Shown here one piece after another: positions 1 to 7,733 of a stretch of 54,708 nt of DNA. The translations under genes and the position numbers were made by a program. The notes beneath the pieces were generated by a model that worked only from the letters and a program-made list of their open reading frames with translations, had not been told where the DNA came from and searched no databases. Every line of letters starts with the position of its first letter. Position 1 is the stretch's first letter. The DNA comes from a virus: positions 1 to 54,708 of the IMG/VR virus record IMGVR_UViG_3300035670_000266. One strand, given 5' to 3'.

Positions 1-17
1 ATATAGAATAGATTGTT

Positions 18-743
18 ATGTCTTCACCATTACCTACTTTGTCTGTGCCTACTTATGAGGTAGCACTACCATCAACAGGAAAGACAGTTAAATACAGACC
101 ATTCCTAGTAAAAGAAGAGAAGGTTTTACTTCTTGCTATGGAATCAGAAGATGAAAAGCAAATCGAATCTGCTGTTAGAGACATCTTAAAGAACTGTATT
201 CAGACTAGAGGATTCAAAGTTGAGAGCCTGGCATCTTTTGATCTCGAATACTTGTTCCTGAAGATTAGATCTGTATCAGCAGGATCAGAAGTCAAGATGA
301 AAGTGACCTGTCTTGATGACAACGAAACTCAGGTTACTGTTTCTATTGATCTTGATGAAGTTGAGGTAGAAAAACCAGAAGGTCATACTAATAAGATCAT
401 GGTTCAGGATGATGTTGGTATGGTCATGAAGTATCCTGGTATGGATCAGTTTATTCAAATTACTTTACTCAACAAAGATCTATCAACTACAGAAGAACTC
501 TTTACTTTGATTGCTAAGTGTGTTGATCAAATCTTTAGCGGAGAAGAAGTATGGGAAGCATCTGATCTGAAACCTCAATACATTATTGACTTTCTGGATC
601 AAATGACTCAAGAACAGTTTGAGAAAGTACAACAATTTTTTGAAACAATGCCTGTACTTAGACACAGTTTCAAGGTAATCAATCCGAATACTAATGTTGA
701 ATCGACATATACGTTGGAGGGTTTACAAAGTTTTTTCGGATAG
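18..743 (+). CDS. 26: gp26-like baseplate hub / tail-assembly chaperone protein
   Basis: This 241-residue protein looks like the T4 baseplate protein family that includes gp26, which helps assemble the central hub of the baseplate. The basis is the overall pattern, an N-terminal beta-rich part with YRPFLVKEEKVLL near residues 26-38 and an acidic helical C-terminal half, plus the position before tape-measure, hub and spike genes. T4 gp26 is slightly shorter (about 208 residues). The reading frame ends in TTT TTC GGA TAG, where a T-run forms a slippery heptamer, so a minority of ribosomes may continue into the next frame. If so, it would be the short member of a G/GT-like chaperone pair acting on the tape measure. 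The start is the ATG at 18; few upstream bases are visible. Confidence 0.8.
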   Translation: MSSPLPTLSVPTYEVALPSTGKTVKYRPFLVKEEKVLLLAMESEDEKQIESAVRDILKNCIQTRGFKVESLASFDLEYLFLKIRSVSAGSEVKMKVTCLDDNETQVTVSIDLDEVEVEKPEGHTNKIMVQDDVGMVMKYPGMDQFIQITLLNKDLSTTEELFTLIAKCVDQIFSGEEVWEASDLKPQYIIDFLDQMTQEQFEKVQQFFETMPVLRHSFKVINPNTNVESTYTLEGLQSFFG

Positions 744-781
744 GGATGTTCTATAATAACCTTGAGAATTATTATAGAACA
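731..781 (+). promoter_or_regulatory. Probable programmed -1 ribosomal frameshift signal
   Basis: The heptamer T TTT TTC occupies 731-737 in the zero frame of the gp26-like gene (codons TTT 732, TTC 735). A 9-base spacer follows, then a perfect 13-bp inverted repeat (747-759 with 769-781, loop 760-768). The gp51-like frame is exactly -1 and stays open from the slip site (CGG ATA GGG ATG). A slip would give a product of about 301 residues: 240 of gp26, three linking residues R-I-G, and all 58 of the gp51-like protein. The stem is AU-rich, so its strength is uncertain. Confidence 0.7.
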
Positions 782-922
782 AATTTCTCCCTCATGCAGC
801 ACCATAAATATAGCTTGACAGAGGTCGAGAATATGATGCCCTGGGAGAGAACTGTTTACATCTCTCTGTTGAACCAATGGATTAAGGAACAAGAAGAACA
901 GAGGAAAGCAGCACAGAGATGA
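746..922 (+). CDS. 51: gp51-like small tail-hub assembly protein, possibly made as a fusion
   Basis: This 58-residue frame starts two bases after the gp26-like stop codon (ATG 746) and ends in an ATGA overlap with the next gene. It begins MFYNNLENYYRTNF and contains a helical MMPWERTVYISLL motif around residues 30-42. That resembles the small second component of tail-assembly chaperone pairs. In T4 the matching position is filled by gp51, a hub-assembly catalyst. The ATG has poor ribosome-binding context (AGGG abuts it, and it lies at the base of a hairpin). Expression is therefore more likely by -1 frameshifting from the upstream gene or by stop-start coupling. The name gp51 rests on gene order and general character and is less sure than gp26. 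Confidence 0.65.
   Translation: MFYNNLENYYRTNFSLMQHHKYSLTEVENMMPWERTVYISLLNQWIKEQEEQRKAAQR
803..810 (+). promoter_or_regulatory. Possible late promoter (CATAAATA)
   Basis: CATAAATA fits the NATAAATA form of T4-like cyanophage late promoters. It lies inside the gp51-like gene about 110 bases before the tape-measure-like gene. AT-rich coding sequence makes chance matches likely. Confidence 0.3.
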
Positions 923-3900
923 TCCCTCAAAAGGCAATCAAAAAATTTAAAAACGATGCTCATCGAGAAATCGTTGCTGGGATTTTACTTGCCTATGGAT
1001 TCTTTCCTAGAACATCCGAGGGTATTGAAGAAGCAAAAAGATTTGTTGCTGGATTGACTGAATGGATTGCCCCATCTGATTTACCTAATTATTATAATGA
1101 GATTGAAAGTGATCTAATGACTGGCAGAGAAACTGCTGGCATTATGAATATTAGAATGATAATGCAGGAGTTTTATTTTGGCGGAGGTAATAAAGAATCG
1201 GAACAAGAAGAGATACCTGTTGAAGTAGAAATCGTTGAGGTTGAACAGAAGCAACCAGACGAACCTGTTGTTGTAACAATAGAAGCACCATTCGAAAATC
1301 CAGTATCACCTGGACTTCCACGTAGGATTAGATTACCACGTAGAAAGAATGTAATTAGAGTTCCTAGACAAAAGAAAAAAGATACTGCCGAGAGAATGGC
1401 AGATGCTTTTGATGCTAGGTTAGACGATCTTCTTGATACAATTAGAAATCCAGATCCAGGATCAGCTCCACCTAGAGTAAGAAAAAAGAAGCAAGTACTG
1501 GCAACTAAAGTTAAGAAAGTATCTGCTAAGTTTGAAAATATAGATCCATACAAAGCAAAAACATTTACTGGGTTTTTAGGATTAAAGGTAAAGAAAGCAT
1601 TTGGTAGAGCTGCCGAGGCAAGAAGGATTGCTAAGGAGCAAGGTGCTGAGGAACAAGGTAGGGGTTATTTTTTAAAGAAGGCACTAGGATTTGAGTTTGG
1701 TGGTGATAAGTTATCAAGAATAAAAGGAACATTTTCCAAGAGTCCTACTGCTGTAAATGATCCAGCTCTAAGTCCAGATCAAAGATTCCTTGCTGGCATT
1801 GCTTCTGATATTACACCACCTCCAGTAAAGCAGGGAGAACTATTCAACACCAAACAGTATGAAACTAAGACAGGTCTAACAAAATTCTTTGATGACAGTG
1901 TAAGTAGATTACAAAATTCATTTGCTAGAGTAGATAAGAAGTTTGCTGATCTTATTCAGATAAAGAGAAGTGTTTCTGATGATCGTAATCAATTACTAGG
2001 AATACAAAAGACTATTGATGGATTGAAGAATGCTTTAAGAAAAAATAATGATACTCAGTCTGATATTAATGACACAAAGACGAGACAACTAGAATTATTA
2101 TTTGATATAGCAGATGCTGAACAGACAGCAGCTGCTGAATCTGGATTGGAAAAAGGTGAAGACTTAAGTACAACAGTAAAATATCAAGATCCTTATGGAA
2201 AACTTAAATCTATAGCAGCAGGGGCCACTGGAGGTGGACTATTAGATGGATTACTTGATTTCTTAGACCTCAAAGATTTAAAAAATGTGAAAAATCTTGG
2301 TCGTGGTGCTTTGAATGTAGGAAAGAATATTGGTCGTGGTGCTTTAAATTTAGGAAGAAATGCTGTAAGTGGTGTGAAAGGGTTTGTTTCTGGTGGTGCT
2401 GCTACAGCAGCTGCTATAGTTGCGGGAACTGGACTTGCTGCTTCTGGTGTTGGAGAAGGCTTTTTTCAACTGACAAAAAAAGGCGGAATTGGTGAGCAAG
2501 TTAGAGACTCCCTTAAACAAATGGGAGAAAAAAGATCTAAGCAAGATCCTATAGGAGGAATGATATTAGGAGGACTTGGGAATCTTGCTGGAGTATCAAC
2601 CGAGGCAACTAAAACTACTGGTGTAGCACTCGATGCTATCGGTGCTCCTTTTAGATATGCTGTAGAAGCAATACGAAATCCTTTCTTAAACAAGGAAGAT
2701 AAAGAAAAGCAAGCAAATAATCTTGCTAAATTTGATTCCAGAATAAGAGAGTTCTCTCGTGGGTGGATGAACCAAATAGATTTTCTTAATGTTATTTCTG
2801 ATGAAAAGGGTGGTTTTGGAAACATTTATGGCAATGCCGAAGCACAATCTCAGATGATGGAAAAAATGTCTGAAGGTGGTGTAGTCAAGTTTGCTGAAGG
2901 TGGAACAGTTAAGGCAATGATTGGTGAAGCTGGTCCCGAAATGCTATTAAGAAATGGTCAAGATGGTGGACTCAATCCATATCAATCTCTAGCACCAATG
3001 ATCATTGCTACCAGGGAAATTACGAAACGAGTTGGTAACTGGGCAGATCCTATAGAAAATTATGTCAAGAAAATTACAGATCCGATTGCTAAACAAATGA
3101 GACTGTCAGTTGTTCCATTGTCCACTTCTTTGGGCAAAACTGAACCACCAAAAATTCAACAAGAAGATCCAAACAAAAAAGGTGGTATATTAGAATTCTT
3201 GAAAAATCTTTTTAAAGGAAAAGACGATAAGAAATCTAACTCTACTGGATCTGGAGGAACTACAGATCCAGGTCCAGGTCCAGCTTCTGGGGATTTTTGG
3301 TTATTGGCTGTAGCTTCTTTGTTTGAAAATTCTAATCCACAAGGAGCAGCAGATGTTGCTCAAGCAATATATAACAGACTTGCTTTACCTGGATGGGGGA
3401 AAACAATTAGAGATATTATTTTATCTCCAAATCAATTTCAACCAGTAAGACAATATGGTGGAGTTGGTCAATGGTCTAAAATTACTGATAGACAAACAGC
3501 TGTTGATTTTATAACTAAACACGGAAAGACAGAGGATCAATTAAACAAAGTAGTTTCTGCCTTACAAGATCCAGCGATGCAATCTAATGCCAGACAATTT
3601 GTTGGTGCTAGAGATAATTTTAGGGCAGATTCGTATGAGAGAACCGCTAATCATTTAGATGATTCGACAGAAGTTAGTCGTCATGGGCATACATTTGGAA
3701 TGGAAGCAGGGGGTGCTAATTATGGTGCTTTCAAAGCAGGTAAATTATCTGCTGGTGGTGTCCCTACGTTTGATTCATCAGGAACCTCAGATGCTCAACG
3801 TGCTCAATTACAAACACCACAACCACCTTCCCCCGCTAAGGCGTCAATGAAGTCTCCTATACAACCTCCATCCAGTAATTCTTTACAACCTCTAGCACTC

Positions 3901-4065
3901 CCAGCAGCACCAGCACCTGGCGGTGGAATATTTGTGATGCCAGGAGCAGCCCCAATGCCAGCAGCAGGAACTGGTTCACAAGCATTTTCATTTTTACCAC
4001 AGAGCAATAGACAACCAGAGTTATCACTTGAAAGTATTAGACAGCTGTCTCTTGGTAGACGATAA
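919..4065 (+). CDS. Tape-measure-like virion protein with SleB-type cell-wall hydrolase domain
   Basis: This is a 1048-residue tail protein. The N-terminal third is basic, helical and likely coiled coil. A glycine/alanine-rich hydrophobic stretch lies around residues 430-535, followed by repeats of the SEGGVV / AEGGTV / IGEAGPEMLL type, common in C-terminal parts of phage tape measures. Residues about 790-945 resemble the SleB (hydrolase 2) fold: SLFENSNPQGAADVAQAIYNR, with Glu near 803 in the usual acidic position, then SPNQFQPV. The tail of the protein is Pro/Ala-rich. It shares an N-terminal block (FGGD..R.KGTFSK, NDPALS) and a DLSTTV.Y.DPY block with the next gene, so the two are paralogues. 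I infer roles in setting tail length and in local peptidoglycan opening. The start overlaps the preceding stop (ATGA). Confidence 0.75.
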   Translation: MIPQKAIKKFKNDAHREIVAGILLAYGFFPRTSEGIEEAKRFVAGLTEWIAPSDLPNYYNEIESDLMTGRETAGIMNIRMIMQEFYFGGGNKESEQEEIPVEVEIVEVEQKQPDEPVVVTIEAPFENPVSPGLPRRIRLPRRKNVIRVPRQKKKDTAERMADAFDARLDDLLDTIRNPDPGSAPPRVRKKKQVLATKVKKVSAKFENIDPYKAKTFTGFLGLKVKKAFGRAAEARRIAKEQGAEEQGRGYFLKKALGFEFGGDKLSRIKGTFSKSPTAVNDPALSPDQRFLAGIASDITPPPVKQGELFNTKQYETKTGLTKFFDDSVSRLQNSFARVDKKFADLIQIKRSVSDDRNQLLGIQKTIDGLKNALRKNNDTQSDINDTKTRQLELLFDIADAEQTAAAESGLEKGEDLSTTVKYQDPYGKLKSIAAGATGGGLLDGLLDFLDLKDLKNVKNLGRGALNVGKNIGRGALNLGRNAVSGVKGFVSGGAATAAAIVAGTGLAASGVGEGFFQLTKKGGIGEQVRDSLKQMGEKRSKQDPIGGMILGGLGNLAGVSTEATKTTGVALDAIGAPFRYAVEAIRNPFLNKEDKEKQANNLAKFDSRIREFSRGWMNQIDFLNVISDEKGGFGNIYGNAEAQSQMMEKMSEGGVVKFAEGGTVKAMIGEAGPEMLLRNGQDGGLNPYQSLAPMIIATREITKRVGNWADPIENYVKKITDPIAKQMRLSVVPLSTSLGKTEPPKIQQEDPNKKGGILEFLKNLFKGKDDKKSNSTGSGGTTDPGPGPASGDFWLLAVASLFENSNPQGAADVAQAIYNRLALPGWGKTIRDIILSPNQFQPVRQYGGVGQWSKITDRQTAVDFITKHGKTEDQLNKVVSALQDPAMQSNARQFVGARDNFRADSYERTANHLDDSTEVSRHGHTFGMEAGGANYGAFKAGKLSAGGVPTFDSSGTSDAQRAQLQTPQPPSPAKASMKSPIQPPSSNSLQPLALPAAPAPGGGIFVMPGAAPMPAAGTGSQAFSFLPQSNRQPELSLESIRQLSLGRR

Positions 4066-4068
4066 ATA
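4061..4068 (+). promoter_or_regulatory. Probable late promoter (GATAAATA)
   Basis: GATAAATA overlaps the stop codon of the SleB-bearing tape-measure gene and sits 26 bases before the ATG of its paralogue. It matches the NATAAATA late motif at the expected distance from a start codon. Confidence 0.5.
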
Positions 4069-4093
4069 TTCACGGGATAAAGTATCTTTATAA

Positions 4094-6328
4094 ATGGCAC
4101 ACGGGTTTGTATCATATTCAAAACCAAAGTACGGTAATTTATCAGGATACATAGCCGATAAAATTAAATCTGCTGCGGGAATGGCGGCAGAAGAAAGAAA
4201 GGCAAGAGACGAAGAAATAAAATCATTACAGAAGAAAGAAGAATTAACAGATGAAGAACAAGAAAGATTAGATTTTCTTACAGAACAACAGGGTGGAAGA
4301 AAAGGATCTTTCTTCGGTAAAGCATTAGCAGCAGAGTTTGGTGGCGATAGAGCAAGAAGATTAAAGGGAACTTTTTCTAAAGATCCTTCCAAAGAAAATG
4401 ATCCAGCACTATCAAAGGGCGAAAGATTTAGTGCTCTTCTAGATAAACCAGATGCTCCAGCAGAAGAACCAGTAAAACCAGAGACGCCTTATACTCAGTT
4501 GTCTTTACCTGGCATGGGTGCTGAACCAGAATCTGGAGACATCAAAGAATCTTTAAGCAAAATATTTTCTACGATATTAAAATCGTATGATACTATTGCC
4601 GATAGAGTTTCGGCGGTTGGATCTGCCGAGCGAGAAAATGTATCAAAGTCTGATAAAAGAAATAATTTTCTAGCATCTATATCTTCTGGATTGGCATCTT
4701 TTAAAGATTATTTTTCTACTGATAATAAGTTAAAAGAAAAGGAATTAGATACTGAAGTAAAACAATTAGAGTTCGCTATTGATCAGCAAGAAAATGCTGA
4801 ATCAATAGCAAATGAATCTAAGTTAGAAGCTGGTCAAGATCTTAGTACCACTGTTGGATATGAAGATCCATATGCTAAGAAAGAAAAAGAAGGCGATGAT
4901 GGCGGTGGTATCTTAGGTTCTATTGGTAATCTATTAAAAAATTTCCTTCCTAAAGGTGGAAAAGTACCAGGCAAAGGTGGTGGTAAGTTTGGTGCTCTTA
5001 AAAATATAGCGGGATCTTTTGGTAAGGGAGGAATGTCTCCCACAAAGATGTCAGAAGGAGGAGTTATATCTCCTGTAAAAAAAGAAGCACCAAAGAAAGT
5101 AGAAGCAGCAAATAATATTAAGAAACTTTCTAAAGGTGGCATTGTTCCTTCACCAAAAGCAAAGCCAGAGAAAACAAAAATGGCTGCTGGTGGAATAGTT
5201 GACAATCCAACAGTAACGAATTTAAATCCTGGTGATGCTGTTGTTCCTTTGAATAGAAACAATGCCATGGGTAAGATGTTCCAGTCTGCTGGATCATCTG
5301 CTAGTAGAGTAATGGCAGATCCGCTAGCAAAGGTTATGCAACTTCCATCTCAAGTTGGTGGTGGATTGATGATGGGATTATTGTCTCAAGGCATGGAAAA
5401 ACTTGGCGGTATTGCCAACTTTTTCAAACCAGCAATCATGAAGATTGCTACTCCGTTAGCACAGATGTTTGGACTGCCAGCAACTATCATCTCATCCTTC
5501 TTTGGTGGCCCAGCAGCAGCTGCTACTATGGACTTCGATCCAAGCAAGTACATGGGCACTGGTGGCGACTCTACTGCCCCTGGCGGCGCTGCTCCTTCGT
5601 CCCCAGCCCCTCCCCCTGGTGGGTCTGGTGGGGTTGGTCCTGGAATGACTGCTAGTGGAGGTTCAAAAGCATCTGGAAACATCACTTCTGGGTTTGGTAA
5701 CAGATCATCACCTGGAGGTATTGGATCTACTAATCATGGTGGTATTGATATTGCTGGTGGTGCTTGGGTACAAGGAGCTCCTGTTTCTGTAATTAAACCT
5801 GGAACTGTCGAAGAGACTGGAGATCTTGGTAAAAGTGGTTGGGGTAAGTATGTTGTGGTTAAACATGATGATAAAACTCATTCTTTATATGGTCACTTAA
5901 GTCAGATTAATGTAAAGAAAGGAGACAAAATAGAAAATAAAGCTGGTGCTGCCAGAGTTATTGGAAAAATTGGAAGCACGGGAGCATCTACTGGACCACA
6001 TTTACACTTTGAATTGGGTAGTGGGTGGAATGGAACTATCACGGGCAAAATGGATCCTGCTCCATATGTTGATAATTATATTAGAGGTGGCGGCAATGTT
6101 ATGATTGACGCTCCAGTAATGGCAGCTGGTGCTCAACCAGCACCAGCAGGAACACCAGTACAACCTAATAGACCTCCAGCACGAGCAGCAAAACCTGCTT
6201 TTGCTGGACTGACACTGCCATCAGCACAACCACCACAGCAACAAGCAGCTGCTCCTATGGGTCTTAATGCTGCCTTTGGATTAACCAATCCAACTGGAAT
6301 CTATAACAACTATTACAATGGATGGTAA
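4094..6328 (+). CDS. Tape-measure-like virion protein with M23 peptidase domain
   Basis: This 744-residue protein is a paralogue of the preceding gene. They share the FGKALAAEFGGD..R.LKGTFSK block (about residues 75-95) and DLSTTVGYEDPY (about 250-262), then tape-measure-type SEGGVI / AAGGIV repeats. Residues about 526-660 form an M23 (LytM-like) zinc endopeptidase. The HxxxD pair is His548 and Asp552 in HGGIDIAG, YGHLS carries His601, and HLHFEL carries His636 and His638, so the expected zinc and catalytic residues all appear present. M23 enzymes cut peptide cross-links in peptidoglycan. Residues about 455-515 are hydrophobic, Pro- and Gly-rich. I infer a virion protein that opens the cell wall during injection. 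The C-terminus is a Pro/Ala/Gln tail. Confidence 0.8.
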   Translation: MAHGFVSYSKPKYGNLSGYIADKIKSAAGMAAEERKARDEEIKSLQKKEELTDEEQERLDFLTEQQGGRKGSFFGKALAAEFGGDRARRLKGTFSKDPSKENDPALSKGERFSALLDKPDAPAEEPVKPETPYTQLSLPGMGAEPESGDIKESLSKIFSTILKSYDTIADRVSAVGSAERENVSKSDKRNNFLASISSGLASFKDYFSTDNKLKEKELDTEVKQLEFAIDQQENAESIANESKLEAGQDLSTTVGYEDPYAKKEKEGDDGGGILGSIGNLLKNFLPKGGKVPGKGGGKFGALKNIAGSFGKGGMSPTKMSEGGVISPVKKEAPKKVEAANNIKKLSKGGIVPSPKAKPEKTKMAAGGIVDNPTVTNLNPGDAVVPLNRNNAMGKMFQSAGSSASRVMADPLAKVMQLPSQVGGGLMMGLLSQGMEKLGGIANFFKPAIMKIATPLAQMFGLPATIISSFFGGPAAAATMDFDPSKYMGTGGDSTAPGGAAPSSPAPPPGGSGGVGPGMTASGGSKASGNITSGFGNRSSPGGIGSTNHGGIDIAGGAWVQGAPVSVIKPGTVEETGDLGKSGWGKYVVVKHDDKTHSLYGHLSQINVKKGDKIENKAGAARVIGKIGSTGASTGPHLHFELGSGWNGTITGKMDPAPYVDNYIRGGGNVMIDAPVMAAGAQPAPAGTPVQPNRPPARAAKPAFAGLTLPSAQPPQQQAAAPMGLNAAFGLTNPTGIYNNYYNGW

Positions 6329-6334
6329 CTAGTA

Positions 6335-7732
6335 ATGGCAACTAATAAACAAAGTTTAAAAGCAATTGAAATAAAAGAGATGATCGTCTATGATGTAGAC
6401 GGTGATCCTCATAACTTAACTAAAGTTGTCACTGGATTTTTTTATTATGAAAATATTTTTCAACCATTTGTATCTGGAGTTGCAAACATAGCGGATTCTG
6501 GTAATAACTTTATTGGAACTCTACCAATACAAGGTGGGGAAAGAGTATTCATTAAGATTAAAGATGCTTTCGAGGACACCCATGAGTATGAGATGTACAT
6601 TTGGAAAGTATACAATAGAACTTTCACTAAGAATCTACAGACATATAATTTAGCATTGATATCTAGAGAAGCATTATATAATGAAGGTGTTAGATTAACC
6701 GAGATACTCAAAGGAACACCAGACAATATTACTAAAAAAATTCTAAAGGATTATCTAAACACTGGCAAAGAAATTATTACAGAAACTAGCAAGTATCAAG
6801 TAGTCTTCTATCCTAACGGTAAGAAAGCACATAGTATTATACAATCGTTAGCACAAAAAGCAGTTCCTTCCGTATCATCTTCAGCAAAAGGTGATGCTGG
6901 TAAAACAACACAGGGGGGAAAGACTGGTTTATCTGGCGACACCAAGAAAGCATCTGGTACAGCTGGGTATCTTTTCTTTGAAAACAAAGATGGATTTAAT
7001 TTTAAATCTATAGATTATTACTATAGTACGGGAGATGATAAATTTGGTGGTGACCAAGAAGTAGCGGAATACTCTGCTCGCCCAGCAAATCCAGATAATA
7101 GATTTACTATTGAAGAGTATAAATTCTCAAATGAAATTGACATCTTAGAACAGATGAGAAGTGGTGCTTATGCTAGTCACTTAGTTCTTTATAACTATTC
7201 GACAGGTTTTTATGAAGAGTATAGATTTAATTTAAAAGAAAACTTTGATAGCATGGCTCACTTGGGAAGTCAATCTAAACTAGGATCAATGCAAGAAACA
7301 TTATCGGTAAATCCTAGTAGAGTTATGTCTATCATTTTAGACCATGAAACGTTTCATGATGATAAAGCTCCTGGATCTCCAGATGAACGAGATAATGCTG
7401 ACGGCAAAGGGGCAGACTTTCCAGACTATCAAAAGCATTGGTTAGCACAAAGCATTGCTCGTAGATACTTCATGGAAAATCAGAAGATGGAAATTACTAT
7501 TCCAGGTAACATGAATTTAAAAGTTGGAGATAAAATTAAAGTGATGCTACCCAATATGGCGGCAGAAACTATAAGAAAAGAAGAAAAATATGATAGAGAA
7601 AACAGCGGAACGTATTTGATTTCCGCTCTATCACATAACAATGTCTTCCTAAATAGTAGCACATGTACAACCAAGTTAGAATTGATAAGAGATATTTACG
7701 GAATGAAGGATTATACTAGCAACGTAAAGTGA
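6335..7732 (+). CDS. 27: gp27-like baseplate hub subunit
   Basis: This 465-residue protein lies between the tape-measure-like genes and an OB-fold spike, where T4-like phages carry the hub ring protein gp27. The N-terminal half has the pattern of tube-like hub domains (ATNKQSLKAIEIKEMIVYD, YYENIFQPFVSGVANIADS). A Gly/Ser/Lys-rich insert lies around residues 185-212. The C-terminal half contains ARRYFMENQKMEITIPGN and LKVGDKIKVMLPN (about residues 380-412), typical of the gp27/late-control-D fold, where a short beta domain follows a loop stating the basis of the tube. T4 gp27 is 391 residues, so this version is longer. It would form the trimeric ring on which the spike sits. It starts six bases after the preceding stop. 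Confidence 0.7.
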   Translation: MATNKQSLKAIEIKEMIVYDVDGDPHNLTKVVTGFFYYENIFQPFVSGVANIADSGNNFIGTLPIQGGERVFIKIKDAFEDTHEYEMYIWKVYNRTFTKNLQTYNLALISREALYNEGVRLTEILKGTPDNITKKILKDYLNTGKEIITETSKYQVVFYPNGKKAHSIIQSLAQKAVPSVSSSAKGDAGKTTQGGKTGLSGDTKKASGTAGYLFFENKDGFNFKSIDYYYSTGDDKFGGDQEVAEYSARPANPDNRFTIEEYKFSNEIDILEQMRSGAYASHLVLYNYSTGFYEEYRFNLKENFDSMAHLGSQSKLGSMQETLSVNPSRVMSIILDHETFHDDKAPGSPDERDNADGKGADFPDYQKHWLAQSIARRYFMENQKMEITIPGNMNLKVGDKIKVMLPNMAAETIRKEEKYDRENSGTYLISALSHNNVFLNSSTCTTKLELIRDIYGMKDYTSNVK

Positions 7733-7733
7733 T

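Noticed and set aside
483-5685. Long minus-strand open frames opposite the tail genes
   Set aside because: They lie antisense to clear coding genes, have low-complexity Ser/Pro/Phe-rich translations typical of reverse frames of AT-rich genes, and no supporting start signals.
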